IMG/VR virus record: IMGVR_UViG_3300036859_000370
Span: 1 to 44,763 of that record
Source of the DNA: a virus
Reading direction: 5' to 3' (one strand)
DNA length: 44,763 bases
Shown: one piece after another, positions 1 to 7,630 of the stretch
How positions within the stretch are numbered: position 1 is the stretch's first letter
Layout: each line of letters starts with the position of its first letter
The notes under the pieces: model-generated
Database searches by the model: none
Told to the model about the DNA's origin: nothing
The model's input: only the letters and a program-made list of their open reading frames with translations
Program-made: the position numbers and the translations under genes

Positions 1-213
1 GATTGATCCCACAGTCGTCAGTGCTGACGTAAGCTTGTCCCAAATGAGCGTCACCGCCGCCGCTGAAATATCGACCGCGAATGAGAATGCGGTTAGTGTG
101 CGTGTCGCGGCAGTCCAAACGTCTGCCGCTGAATGAGACGATCGCGATGTGATCTCGTCATCGAGGTAATCGCCGAACGAATCCGCGACGGTATGTGCGG
201 ATTTCAATTCATC
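1..213. repeat. Terminal direct repeat (copy 1), circular-contig overlap
   Basis: Bases 1-213 are repeated at 44551-44763 with one difference (position 128 is g, position 44678 is a). The same gene reads in frame across both copies, so the repeat most simply marks the overlap of a circular or circularly permuted assembly with a unit of 44,550 bp. A genuine terminal repeat is less likely because the repeat lies in the middle of a virion gene. Confidence 0.93.
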
Positions 214-807
214 CCACGTCTCATCGACAATTTGATCGATCTGCGCCTCTGTAATTGCAACCCGACCGGATGCGGTATCGATCTCGCCCGTTCCCGTTCC
301 GTCTTTCATGGTCACAATCGGGTAGCCTGCCGTGTGCTCCGCTGGGACTGCTGTCGCGTTCCAGTTCTCAACATTCGTGTCGATCAATCCGTTTGCAGGT
401 TGATTGATCTGTCCCGCTCCCGCTCCGCGTGTGTAGAGTCCGCCCGCAGCTTCGGCGGCTGCGTTGGGTAGCGCGGTCATCCCCTGTCGTACTGCGTCGT
501 ATGGGTCCCACGGGACAACCTGTCCGGCTGCAATGGCCTCGGCAGTTGCGGCGGACTTGTACCGTACCTGTACCCCTCCCACTGTGTCCAGTTCGGCCGC
601 AGTCAGCTCAACGTAGTACCGCCCATTGCCGATAGCGGTGAGCGTGGCGGTCGTGTTCGCCCACGCTGCCCCGTTCTTGCTGATCTGCGGCTGCCCCGCG
701 GCTTCGCCAACTTCCGCCGTGATGCCGTCAGTGGCATCAACCAAATGCAGGAATACCCGCCTCTGTGCGGCTGTCGCTTCGGATAGTTGAAAGACCCCAT
801 TCCACAT
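1..807 (-). CDS. Phage virion (tail/baseplate-like) protein, N-terminal part split by the contig ends
   Basis: An open frame starts at ATG 807-805 and runs leftward off base 1 without a stop. In the overlapping copy it continues from 44550 to the stop at 44149, giving 402 residues. The start lies one base after the stop of the LamG-domain gene. The N-terminal ~100 residues (QLSEATAAQRRVFLHLVDA and following) look like a small beta-rich virion domain, and the middle has an Ala/Gly-rich linker. The C-terminal half carries three copies of a short ISSR-type repeat (SRSSHSAADV twice, then SRATPAQVN). Such repeats are common in phage tail or baseplate-associated proteins. The exact role is inferred from position among head-tail genes only. 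The single A/V polymorphism between the two end copies lies in one of the repeats. Confidence 0.75.
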   Translation of the reverse strand, partial: MWNGVFQLSEATAAQRRVFLHLVDATDGITAEVGEAAGQPQISKNGAAWANTTATLTAIGNGRYYVELTAAELDTVGGVQVRYKSAATAEAIAAGQVVPWDPYDAVRQGMTALPNAAAEAAGGLYTRGAGAGQINQPANGLIDTNVENWNATAVPAEHTAGYPIVTMKDGTGTGEIDTASGRVAITEAQIDQIVDETWDELKSAHTVADSFGDYLDDEITSRSSHSAADVWTAATRTLTAFSFAVDISAAAVTLIWDKLTSALTTVGSI

Positions 808-808
808 A

Positions 809-1639
809 TCAGCTAAGCCCTTGACTCATTGCGTAGTAGTAGGGTTTGGATGCGACCGCCCCTGCGGTCCCCCGAAAGCTATAGAACACCCCGCTCGGCT
901 GCCAGATCATCTGGTACGGCCGCTCGTGCAGATCCAGCATCTGCGCTTCCGGCAGTGACCGACTGTAGAGGTAGAAAAACGCTATGTCTCCCTCGAACCC
1001 CTGAGTTGTGGGGTTGGCGCTGGTCGCGCCGAGGAAGAGATTCGCGTTAGCTCCGCCCGTCCCGGCCACGCGGGTCCTGCTGCCGTCCTCAACGCCGTTG
1101 ACCCAGCTCCTAATCGTTGTGTCATCTTTACTGAAACCGAACGTCCTCCACACCCCATCGTTCATGCCGGTAGCCGTGAACAACAACGAATCAGCGTCAG
1201 CAGACGACCCGTCGTAGAATCTCATCTGCCCTGCGCTCGAGTAGTTGAACAGTGCGCTATGGAAGCCCCCGCCGGTCGCGTTGTTCAATCCCCACATGCG
1301 CTTCACGGTGGTCGTACTCGACGACCGGGCGCGAACAATAACCGTGTAGTTGCCATCCATCACCGCACGCAGTGCGTCATTCGCCGTCACGGTAACATAG
1401 TCGGCGTTCCCGTCGAAGGTCAGCAGACTGCCGGTTTCGGACGCGCCCCAAGCTACATTCCCCGAGAACGCTCCCGGCCCATAACGCTGAAGGACGCTAT
1501 AGCAACTTGGGCCGCTGCCCTCATTCAGCAGGAGCATGACTTCCATGCCGAGTGAGAGATCATGACCAGGAATGAGACGCGAGCCCACGCGCGGCTTGTA
1601 GACATTGGCTTCGATGTTGACGCGTTTAAGGATGTTCAT
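809..1639 (-). CDS. LamG/concanavalin-like virion protein
   Basis: A 276-residue product. I chose ATG 1639, which overlaps the upstream stop by 4 bases (ATGA), rather than the longer upstream frame whose basic sequence looks non-coding. Residues ~30-220 read like a LamG-type laminin-G/concanavalin A jelly-roll: LLTFDGNADYVTV, then GNYTVIVRARSSSTTT, VWRTFGFSKDDTTIRSWVNG and LFLGATS. These are typical of phage surface or decoration proteins that may bind glycans. It ends one base before the next ATG. A carbohydrate-binding role is inference from the fold. Confidence 0.78.
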   Translation of the reverse strand: MNILKRVNIEANVYKPRVGSRLIPGHDLSLGMEVMLLLNEGSGPSCYSVLQRYGPGAFSGNVAWGASETGSLLTFDGNADYVTVTANDALRAVMDGNYTVIVRARSSSTTTVKRMWGLNNATGGGFHSALFNYSSAGQMRFYDGSSADADSLLFTATGMNDGVWRTFGFSKDDTTIRSWVNGVEDGSRTRVAGTGGANANLFLGATSANPTTQGFEGDIAFFYLYSRSLPEAQMLDLHERPYQMIWQPSGVFYSFRGTAGAVASKPYYYAMSQGLS

Positions 1640-2370
1640 CCGGTCGCATATACTCCGGTCTGGGACCAGACGTGATTGCCCGCCGTGGCGTTGAGATTCA
1701 CGCCGGTGTTGTGAACAATGAATAATCCCCAGTTCTTCGGCATCGCTCCGGCAAATGCGGCAGCTACGCCTCTCGCCGACATCCAGTATGTGCGATCGCT
1801 CGTGGAGTCGGTCCCGAGCACGCCGATCAACGTCATGCACGCATTGCGTATGTCGGCGCTTGTGATTGTTTCGTTCGAGTCGGTTCCATCCAAAACATCG
1901 GGGTAGGTTGGGGTATCATCGACTGACCCGTAGACGTAAATCTCGATCCTGCGCGCTGCTGTGGGCGTGGTGCCGGTAGTGATCTTCCCCCCCACGAGAT
2001 AATCCAAATACAGATTGGTGGTGTTGGAAACTGCGGTGGATTCCCGCCCCGCAAGCAGGTTAGTGTCGGAAGCCAGAGACGTGAGCACGAATGTTAGGGC
2101 GGCAGACCCGGCGTAGGCCAGTTTGATGTCAACGTTTTCCTTCCACTGCATCCACCAGGGCACGCCGAGATCGCCGAACTGCGAATCATCGAGTCCACGG
2201 GGGATATGTCGTTCGGGCGACCGGAACTCGATTCTATGCCCGCGATGTTTGACTTCCCATTCGGACATGCGAGCAAGCCATGTATGTGGCGTGCCCTTAA
2301 TCTCGTGTCGTACCTGACAATCCAGGCAGAGCCCGACAAACTGAATCTCAGCTTGCGGCGTTTCAATCAT
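1636..2370 (-). CDS. Virion protein of unknown function, head/decoration region
   Basis: A 244-residue protein starting at ATG 2370, one base into the upstream stop (TGATG). The N-terminal ~75 residues contain CLDCQVRHE and several aromatic and His residues. Residues ~80-240 form a Thr/Ser/Ala-rich, beta-type domain with LYLDYLVGGKITTGTTPTA and VHNTGVNLNATAGNHV, a sequence style I associate with structural proteins of diverse siphoviruses. No enzyme motif is visible. Its place between capsid and tail genes suggests a decoration or adsorption-related structural protein. The C-terminus overlaps the LamG gene by 4 bases. Confidence 0.7.
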   Translation of the reverse strand: MIETPQAEIQFVGLCLDCQVRHEIKGTPHTWLARMSEWEVKHRGHRIEFRSPERHIPRGLDDSQFGDLGVPWWMQWKENVDIKLAYAGSAALTFVLTSLASDTNLLAGRESTAVSNTTNLYLDYLVGGKITTGTTPTAARRIEIYVYGSVDDTPTYPDVLDGTDSNETITSADIRNACMTLIGVLGTDSTSDRTYWMSARGVAAAFAGAMPKNWGLFIVHNTGVNLNATAGNHVWSQTGVYATG

Positions 2371-2840
2371 CAGGAAACCCCCGCGCTCTGGAGTAGCGAC
2401 TCGCTCATTTCCGGTAGACCAAGTTCTTCCGCGCGACTCATATCATTCGCTGTGTTCGCAAGGTTCTGCAGTGCCGTGCGGTCCCCGGCAGTCACGACTC
2501 CCGGCACAAGGAGATTGACGATTGCTACGTGATCCGTGTTGTTCGGGTCAAGGCCGATGTCCAGCAAGCGGTCTAACGCATATGCCGCCGCTCGAACTGC
2601 ATCAGTGAGGTTCGTCACGCCATCGCGCCCTATCCCCAACTCAGCCGCTCGTTTCAGGTGCCGATAGCGCTCACTGGCCGATGCCCACACGATCAAAGCC
2701 GATGGCCCCACGGGCATCCTGCGCGTTCGGTACTTCGTATTCAAATCAGCAGCTTTTTGGGCCAGCGTTTTGGCTGCATAGCCACGCGTGAGAGGATCGG
2801 TTGTGATTTCGGTTCTCAAAACTGCAAGCATGTCAGCCAT
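2370..2840 (-). CDS. Conserved-style virion-region protein, function unknown
   Basis: A 156-residue, mostly helical protein beginning MADMLAVLRTEITTDPLTRG. It contains a helical middle with ASERYRHLKRAAELGIGRDG and ends in repeated Ala/Leu helices. It overlaps the next gene by one base. About 150 bases with no convincing gene lie upstream of it (2841-2994); that gap holds a C-run at 2927-2933 and only very short frames. Position between the capsid cluster and surface proteins suggests a structural or assembly role. I do not recognise the family with certainty. Confidence 0.65.
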   Translation of the reverse strand: MADMLAVLRTEITTDPLTRGYAAKTLAQKAADLNTKYRTRRMPVGPSALIVWASASERYRHLKRAAELGIGRDGVTNLTDAVRAAAYALDRLLDIGLDPNNTDHVAIVNLLVPGVVTAGDRTALQNLANTANDMSRAEELGLPEMSESLLQSAGVS

Positions 2841-2994
2841 GTCTCACCTTCAGCATGCGTTGGCCCGCCATTTCACGGCTCATATTTAATTGATCCTAAC
2901 TGTACAGCTTTGGGGTTGATTACCCTCCCCCCCTTCGTCTCGCGACCACTTCGCAGCTTTGATTGCGATCAAAAGGGGGGATGGTAAGAAACCC

Positions 2995-3369
2995 TCAGTC
3001 TTTGATGTATCGAATATACGCTGTCAGTGCTGGCGTCAGATCGTCGCATTGCGCGACCGCTATATTCAGCGGTCCATTCAACGGGAACCGATCGTGAGAG
3101 TTGGTAATAGCCACGTTAGCGTTATCGACAAGCTTTTGCCTCGGCGCAATGCGGGCGTCAGTCCCCGTATTGGTGGTGGTGAGAATCGTATCCCCCCTCG
3201 TCTTGTCTGTGATTACTACGTCGGTAGTCGCTGGCGCAGCCCCAAAATCAAGGAATATGTCGAGTAGCTGCCCGTACAGTGCGACGGAATCGGCGTTGCC
3301 CGCCGATACTCCCACGCCACCAGTCGTGTTGACGGCGACGGTAACTTCCTTGACGCCCTTTACTGCCAT
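2995..3369 (-). CDS. Small virion protein, unknown
   Basis: A 124-residue protein starting directly after the stop of the gene above (3370). It has a beta-rich, Thr/Val-rich composition (VTVAVNTTGGVGVSAGNAD) and no catalytic motif. The sequence pattern resembles small head-completion or decoration proteins encoded just downstream of the capsid gene. The assignment rests on position, and the exact role is unknown. Confidence 0.65.
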   Translation of the reverse strand: MAVKGVKEVTVAVNTTGGVGVSAGNADSVALYGQLLDIFLDFGAAPATTDVVITDKTRGDTILTTTNTGTDARIAPRQKLVDNANVAITNSHDRFPLNGPLNIAVAQCDDLTPALTAYIRYIKD

Positions 3370-3837
3370 TTAGCCGAGCACCGTTGGCATTACTCGGTAA
3401 TTCACCATCACGAACAATGGGGAGTTTCCAGTAATCACTTCGCCAACGAGCATCTGAAGCACGAGCGGCGAGTTGGCAACGGGCGTGATATCGGAGACCC
3501 CGGACGCTGCCCGATACGGGTTGATGTACCGTATTGCATTCGCAGTGAGATCGAGGAAGCCTGTCGCCTCGCATGAGCCAACCTGCAAGCCTGAGCCGTC
3601 CGTGTATTTGACTGCCAGATCCTCGCCCGCAGCAATTCCACCATAGGCCGCAGAGTTGTACTTGTAGAACAGCATGGCGCCCTCGAAGATCAGCGCGAGG
3701 TTTGCTCCGGGCGCGGGTACGAGCGTAACAGGCGTCGCATTGAGCGCGAGTATCTGGGCGGTCGTGACCTGCTTAACCAGTTGCCGCATTCCGAGCGACG
3801 TCTCGAAGCGACCACGCTTCTTATCGTAAATGCCCAT
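3370..3837 (-). CDS. Virion protein following the major capsid gene
   Basis: A 155-residue protein with a strong ribosome binding site (AAAGGAGG about 9 bases before ATG 3837), 15 bases after the major capsid stop. The sequence begins MGIYDKKRGRFETSLGMRQ and continues as beta-type sequence (LALIFEGAMLFYKYNSAAYGG, ending MVNYRVMPTVLG). Close coupling to the capsid gene and beta-rich composition suggest a head decoration or minor capsid role. This is inference only. Confidence 0.68.
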   Translation of the reverse strand: MGIYDKKRGRFETSLGMRQLVKQVTTAQILALNATPVTLVPAPGANLALIFEGAMLFYKYNSAAYGGIAAGEDLAVKYTDGSGLQVGSCEATGFLDLTANAIRYINPYRAASGVSDITPVANSPLVLQMLVGEVITGNSPLFVMVNYRVMPTVLG

Positions 3838-3852
3838 CCGTGATCGCCTCCT

Positions 3853-4785
3853 TTAGGCTACTGCCGTCGTCCAGAGATACCCGCATGCTGCATTGAGCAG
3901 GACGTAATCGGCGATCTCACCGGTACGCACGACTTCGGCCTTGACCGGCTCGTCGCGATAGCTGCCCGACTGCGTATCCTCGAACACGCAACGATAGCCG
4001 AAGGACTGTTCCATGATCGCGGGTGCGGGATTCACATACGCGAGGCCGGCGAATTTGGCCCATAGCCAATCGCGGACGACTGTCGCGCCGCGTTTGTTCG
4101 ACAAGTACACGGCATCGCCAACGGCAATCTCGGTGAACCCAAAGAAGGTTGCGAACTGCTCCATCGTGACGACCTTCATCGCGTTCGAGCCGAGAATGCC
4201 AACAATGTCAGGATGCGCAGCGAGCTTCGCCCACACGGGCGCACCCATCCACATCTTGTTTGGCCGGAACCCGCTTGAGAGCGTCACAGCAAGAATCGCA
4301 GTATTGATGTCCTCGATCGGGGTGGAGTTCGTATAGTCACTCCACTGCTGTACGCCTGCGAGCGTTGCCTTGTTCGCTGTTGCATACGTGGCCGCCGTGT
4401 TCACCAAATTCGCGACGATGTTCTCTTTTGCACGCATCAGCTTGGCCGCACAAATTCGTGCGCCGCTCGTTCGCAGATCCAGAATATTCGAGTATGCAGC
4501 ACGCGTCACGTCGTCGATCGGATGCTCAATCGTGCGGTCCATGCAGCTGTAGGTCTTCGTCGATGCGACGTTGTATTCCAGCCGGACCGGACGCGTGAGC
4601 TCTGCACGTTCGAGCTGATCGATCCGTTGGGCTTCTTGCGCGGTGTCAACGTCGAGGAATCGTCCCGAAATCTCCGCGACTGGCAGATTCGGGAAAAGTT
4701 TCTGATGAATGAACTCGCCCCCACCGAACATGAGAGCGACGTTGGTCAAGATCGGGTTGACTGCAACTTCTCCGAGAACTGGCAT
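3853..4785 (-). CDS. Major capsid protein
   Basis: A 310-residue protein with features of phage coat proteins. The N-terminus describes a particle interface (NVALMFGGGEFIHQKLFPNLPV). Next comes a helical 'spine' region with ARICAAKLMRAKENIVANLV, then the motif PNKMWMGAPVWAKLAAHPDI, typical of capsid domains that arrange hexamers, and a beta-type C-terminus with RCVFEDTQSGSYRDEP. It lies directly after the protease/scaffold and decoration genes, in the order protease-scaffold-decoration-capsid expected for a Mu-like head module. Length fits the family. A 21-base spacer separates it from the decoration gene. Confidence 0.9.
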   Translation of the reverse strand: MPVLGEVAVNPILTNVALMFGGGEFIHQKLFPNLPVAEISGRFLDVDTAQEAQRIDQLERAELTRPVRLEYNVASTKTYSCMDRTIEHPIDDVTRAAYSNILDLRTSGARICAAKLMRAKENIVANLVNTAATYATANKATLAGVQQWSDYTNSTPIEDINTAILAVTLSSGFRPNKMWMGAPVWAKLAAHPDIVGILGSNAMKVVTMEQFATFFGFTEIAVGDAVYLSNKRGATVVRDWLWAKFAGLAYVNPAPAIMEQSFGYRCVFEDTQSGSYRDEPVKAEVVRTGEIADYVLLNAACGYLWTTAVA

Positions 4786-4806
4786 TGTGCTCTCCTTTCA
4801 GTGGTT

Positions 4807-5205
4807 TTAGCCGTATGGTCTTGGCGTGATCGCGGTTACGCGGATGCGGTGATCGTCTTCGGTCGCCGCTTCGCGAGCGATTGCGCCGATGATGTCACCG
4901 GCGGTTGTCGTCACGACGCCCTTTCCGGCAGCGTCGGATTTCAACGAATCCCCAACTGCAATATCCGTGGTCGCGTCGACGACAAGAAAGGACTCGCCCT
5001 CCATTACAATGGAAGCGACTTCAGCGGCTGCGGGTGCGTTTTGCAGGATACCAACCATGCGGCCGCCAGCTCCGCAAATCACAATCTCGCCCGCTACTGT
5101 GTGCCCGGTCACGAACCGCCACTGGCGATTCGTCAACGACGCATTTGCCTTGAATGATCCGGCCTTGAGAACATGGCCGCCTGGAGCCTGGGATGCAGTA
5201 GGCAT
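4807..5205 (-). CDS. Head decoration-like protein (DUF2190-type)
   Basis: A 132-residue protein starting immediately after the scaffold stop. It is rich in Gly/Ala/Val with short beta strands: VTGHTVAGEIVICGAG, SFLVVDATTDIAVGDSLKSDAAGKG and DIIGAIAREAATEDDHRIRV. This pattern of a small barrel with a 'GD.L..da.G.' turn is typical of the DUF2190/decoration family that sits between scaffold and major capsid genes and stabilises the capsid lattice. The family call is from pattern memory; the role is supported by position. Confidence 0.75.
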   Translation of the reverse strand: MPTASQAPGGHVLKAGSFKANASLTNRQWRFVTGHTVAGEIVICGAGGRMVGILQNAPAAAEVASIVMEGESFLVVDATTDIAVGDSLKSDAAGKGVVTTTAGDIIGAIAREAATEDDHRIRVTAITPRPYG

Positions 5206-5766
5206 TTAACTCCCCCCCCCTTCGTATGCCGCAATCAATTTCGGATCGGTCTCACGGATGAAGTTGATGATCCGCGAGTCGTTCCATTCGGGATGCTCGG
5301 CGTGGAGTTTTTTCATGCGATCAGCGATCGCGATGGCTGGATCTGGCTTCTCGCCCGCATCCGTCTGTGCCGAAAACGTGCGGAACATCGCCTGGCAAGC
5401 CTTCTGAGAGTTGATGAACTCTTCGAAGACTTTCAGAGGGGACAACGTTGTTCCGTCCGCCGCAGAGAATGTTCTGACGCCTTCCTGTGCGCTCAATTCC
5501 GACAGTGCGTTGTGAATGAACTCAACGCGGTCCCGATCGCGCGGAAGGAACGACATCAACTTTTCATTGCAGTGATCGCTCGCGAACTGGTGCGCGGCTT
5601 GGAGACGTGTTTTCTTCGCGGCCTCCAATAGCGCCTTGTCACGATCCGCCTTTTCCTGCTCGAGCTTTGCGCGTTCGGCGGCGAAAGTTTTGCGATCCGC
5701 CTCAAGCTGATCCTGCTGCGCTTGAAGGGTAGCCTCGCGCTCTTTCAATTTCGTTTCGTCTGCCAT
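5206..5766 (-). CDS. Nested scaffold protein from an internal start
   Basis: Within the protease-scaffold gene, codon 196 (ATG at 5766-5764) is preceded by AAAGGAGCACGACGAC, a good ribosome binding site with about 9 bases of spacing. Translation from here would make a 186-residue protein consisting only of the coiled coil and helical tail. Lambda Nu3 and Mu Z scaffolds are produced from the 3' part of their protease genes in the same way. The site is visible; its use is inferred. Confidence 0.6.
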   Translation of the reverse strand: MADETKLKEREATLQAQQDQLEADRKTFAAERAKLEQEKADRDKALLEAAKKTRLQAAHQFASDHCNEKLMSFLPRDRDRVEFIHNALSELSAQEGVRTFSAADGTTLSPLKVFEEFINSQKACQAMFRTFSAQTDAGEKPDPAIAIADRMKKLHAEHPEWNDSRIINFIRETDPKLIAAYEGGGS

Positions 5767-6351
5767 GTCGTCGTGCTCCTTTTGCAGTGACGCGAGAAAA
5801 TTACGGATCGCCTCATCGCTTATCCCGCCGGGATACCGTGCAGGGATGCTTCCGAGCTCTCCGATAATTGCACCGTCGTCAACCGCAAAATTGAATACAT
5901 GCTTAAGCCCCTCGGGGTCAGCCGAGAGACCGAATAGCTTTGCTACGTCGGTAATCGAATAAAGTGCAGGCACGTCGGCACCTAACAGCGCCGCGCCGGA
6001 TAGCACAAATGGATGTTTGTTCTTCGTTTCGTCAGTGAAGTTCTGCCAAATCTCAGCGGAGATTTTCTTGTAAGCCTTGCGATCAATCAGGTTGAAAATG
6101 ACTTCTGGAACATCTTTGATGTCGGAGATTAGCTTCTTGCCAACCTTGCGGACGTTGTGCAGCCAACCTATCGCAGGTTGCCCGGCCATCTCCTGCTTCG
6201 GATCATGCGACAACTTAAAGGGGGGTTCCATCCCGGCGAGCTTCCGCGATGATTCAACAATCGCGTCCACAACCGACTCCGACCAGTCCTTTCCATTCCA
6301 GTGGCCCGGTGCAAAGAGCTCAACGCCTTCGAGCTTGTATTTCTGCGGCAT
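5206..6351 (-). CDS. Mu I-like prohead protease fused to scaffold
   Basis: A 381-residue protein. Residues 1-190 resemble phage Mu gpI-type head maturation proteases: FAPGHWNGKDW, PPFKLSHDPKQ, GWLHNVRKVGKKLISDI and RKAYKKISAEIWQNF. Residues ~196-270 are a long charged coiled coil (KLKEREATLQAQQDQLEADR), and the tail is helical and charged, as expected of a scaffold core cleaved during maturation. AGGAG lies 10 bases before ATG 6351. Upstream is a ~200-base structured leader with its own promoter. A strong internal start at 5766 would give a separate scaffold, as for Mu I/Z or lambda C/Nu3. The catalytic residue was not assigned with certainty. Confidence 0.88.
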   Translation of the reverse strand: MPQKYKLEGVELFAPGHWNGKDWSESVVDAIVESSRKLAGMEPPFKLSHDPKQEMAGQPAIGWLHNVRKVGKKLISDIKDVPEVIFNLIDRKAYKKISAEIWQNFTDETKNKHPFVLSGAALLGADVPALYSITDVAKLFGLSADPEGLKHVFNFAVDDGAIIGELGSIPARYPGGISDEAIRNFLASLQKEHDDMADETKLKEREATLQAQQDQLEADRKTFAAERAKLEQEKADRDKALLEAAKKTRLQAAHQFASDHCNEKLMSFLPRDRDRVEFIHNALSELSAQEGVRTFSAADGTTLSPLKVFEEFINSQKACQAMFRTFSAQTDAGEKPDPAIAIADRMKKLHAEHPEWNDSRIINFIRETDPKLIAAYEGGGS

Positions 6352-6555
6352 CTAATTGCGTCTCCTGTTTCGGCAAACAAAAAGGGCGCTCCGGTGAGGG
6401 AGACTCAATCTCACCGAAACGCCCTTAGTTTGCGTTTGCCGTCCCGATACTAAGCTTCGGGACCGAATCGCGGTTGCAAGCCGCGCCGGGTTTTCAATGA
6501 CCCCCCAGCCATTTCGGTGGGGGGGGACCGGAGATGCGATCTCCGGCGATGACTG
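6352..6555 (-). promoter_or_regulatory. Structured 5' leader of the capsid operon with four hairpins
   Basis: Between the promoter at 6562-6591 and ATG 6351 the minus-strand transcript would hold successive stem-loops: 6528-6546 (8 bp, GCG loop in the DNA), C6/G8 at 6501-6526, GTCCCGA/TCGGGAC at 6441-6463, and a large final hairpin. The last has a 17-bp inner stem (6382-6398 with 6410-6426, 11-base loop) enclosed by an 8-bp outer stem (6371-6378 with 6434-6441). In the inner stem two of the 17 pairs are G.U only when read as minus-strand RNA, which argues that RNA rather than DNA is the functional form. Five U residues follow the inner stem, as in an intrinsic terminator. It could be a terminator/antiterminator, a put-like antitermination element or a translational control. 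Confidence 0.7.
6371..6441 (-). terminator. Terminator-shaped large hairpin in the capsid leader
   Basis: The GC-rich 17-bp stem (arms 6382-6398 and 6410-6426) is followed on the minus strand by TTTTT (6383-6379) and then by the outer arm GTTTGCCG. It is placed just before the protease ribosome binding site, so it must be bypassed or regulated for head genes to be expressed. It would also end transcripts from the upstream moron genes. Confidence 0.55.
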
Positions 6556-6561
6556 TCTCGG

Positions 6562-6591
6562 ATTATTGCATCAGCGTTTATGTCTTGTCAA
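6562..6591 (-). promoter_or_regulatory. Sigma70-type promoter for the capsid operon
   Basis: On the minus strand TTGACA (6591-6586), an 18-base spacer and AATAAT (6567-6562) give a near-consensus promoter. The predicted start near 6555 lies just upstream of the first leader hairpin and about 200 bases before the protease gene. Confidence 0.65.
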
Positions 6592-6624
6592 GGGGTGGTG
6601 GGTGATGAATGGATCGAACGCTAG

Positions 6625-6822
6625 CTATGTGGACTTCCGCGGTCTCCCCGGTCCCGGCCTCTCCGCGACACGCTTCAACGCCGCACGCGAAATGAGCCAC
6701 TGCCCCCCCCTGCTGTCGGGTCCGATGCGTGTCGCCTTGATCCGGCGGGTCGCGATCAATTGAAGGACACGACGCGGGGAGATACCGAGGATGTCAGCAG
6801 CCTGGGAGACGGTTAGCATCAT
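6625..6822 (-). CDS. Small HTH protein, excisionase/MerR-like DNA-binding fold
   Basis: A 65-residue protein starting ATGATG at 6822. LTVSQAADILGISPRRVLQL followed by IATRRIKATRIGPDSRGGQW is the classic winged helix-turn-helix of excisionase/MerR-type mini-regulators (residues 4-48), ending in an Arg/Pro tail. It is the last gene of the moron-like block and lies just upstream of the capsid promoter at 6562-6591, which it might bind. Alternatively it may be a recombination directionality factor for the serine integrase. The fold is a firm call; the target is unknown. Confidence 0.8.
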   Translation of the reverse strand: MMLTVSQAADILGISPRRVLQLIATRRIKATRIGPDSRGGQWLISRAALKRVAERPGPGRPRKST

Positions 6823-7191
6823 TCATTCTACCTCCACAAGTTTGGCCCACTGTACAGGCAGAGAGATAGTCGCCCGATCCTGTGCGATGTCCACGACCAA
6901 CACTACGACTTGGATAGGAGGTGGGCCGTGTGGTTCGTCGCCATCACGATGGATGCGACCGTATATACCCTGGGTACCCATACCCTCGGTGTCCGTTGCT
7001 GCCGGATAGACCAGTATCTCGGCTCTCCGTACACCGCGTATCCATTCGAATGGATATGGACTGATATCGAGGTGTGTTCGAATCCAGTCGAGGTACCCAC
7101 CTGCACACACACCCGGCGGTAGAGGAATCACCACACGCAGGATGTGCCCGTGTTCGAGCCGGCCACGTTGCTGTCCGGAGAGGGTCCACAT
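6823..7191 (-). CDS. Hypothetical protein of the moron block
   Basis: A 122-residue protein with AGGAAAGGGGAATGAC before ATG 7191. It begins MWTLSGQQRGRLEHGHI and contains beta-type, aromatic sequence (GYLDWIRTHLDISPYPFEW), ending with hydrophobic strands (IQVVVLVVDIAQDRATISL). It overlaps the upstream gene by 64 bases and its stop abuts the HTH start. I recognise no family. Its place suggests non-essential or regulatory cargo within the head module. Confidence 0.6.
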   Translation of the reverse strand: MWTLSGQQRGRLEHGHILRVVIPLPPGVCAGGYLDWIRTHLDISPYPFEWIRGVRRAEILVYPAATDTEGMGTQGIYGRIHRDGDEPHGPPPIQVVVLVVDIAQDRATISLPVQWAKLVEVE

Positions 7192-7388
7192 GTCATTCCC
7201 CTTTCCTGCAAATTCTCGTCATCCTCTGGTGACCAATCCCTAGTGGTGTCCACTACGTATTGCCGTCGTCCTTTGGTGACGGCTGTGTGCACGGCGACCC
7301 CCAACTCCTCCTCGGTCATCTGGTCCGGGTACTGGATATCCTCGATTACATCTCCGGTGTTCCACTGGATTCTGACTATTATCTCCAT
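7128..7388 (-). CDS. Hypothetical small protein of the moron block
   Basis: An 86-residue protein with AAGGAGGGGAAGGGAA before ATG 7388. The sequence MEIIVRIQWNTGDVIEDIQY and the acidic middle suggest a compact alpha/beta protein. The last ~20 residues are encoded in the overlap with the next gene. The pyrimidine-rich segment before its ribosome binding site is a near copy of that before the neighbouring gene (7393-7417 versus 7631-7655). Function unknown. Confidence 0.58.
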   Translation of the reverse strand: MEIIVRIQWNTGDVIEDIQYPDQMTEEELGVAVHTAVTKGRRQYVVDTTRDWSPEDDENLQERGMTCGPSPDSNVAGSNTGTSCVW

Positions 7389-7438
7389 TTCCCTTCCCCT
7401 CCTTGCAATCTCTCCCCGCCTCCTCCCTGGGCGGTGAG

Positions 7439-7630
7439 CTACTGCGTAGCAGCCTCGGCTTCTTCCTGCAATGCATCGCGGTCCTGGTCTGATTCCGGGA
7501 CCACGAGATATTGACGCTGCTTTGCCATGCGTCCGGCATCGCGCCGGGCGCGGCGTATTGCGCTATTGCATTCTCGGAGCGAGGCTCCGGGACCAGCTAT
7601 TCGTACATCTCCTTCATAAGCCATCATCAT
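7439..7630 (-). CDS. Hypothetical small protein of the moron block
   Basis: A 63-residue protein. I chose the ATG cluster at 7630/7627/7624, directly behind AGGAAGGGGAAG, rather than a longer upstream frame. The product begins MMMAYEGDVRIAGPGASLRE and continues as a charged helix rich in Arg and Glu (AIRRARRDAGRMAKQRQYL). No family recognised. It belongs to the leftward unit started by the promoter at 8149-8176. Confidence 0.5.
   Translation of the reverse strand: MMMAYEGDVRIAGPGASLRECNSAIRRARRDAGRMAKQRQYLVVPESDQDRDALQEEAEAATQ

Noticed and set aside
6497-6763. Plus-strand 88-codon frame across the capsid promoter
   Set aside because: It is antisense to the HTH gene and the leader, begins in the hairpin region and has no ribosome binding site.
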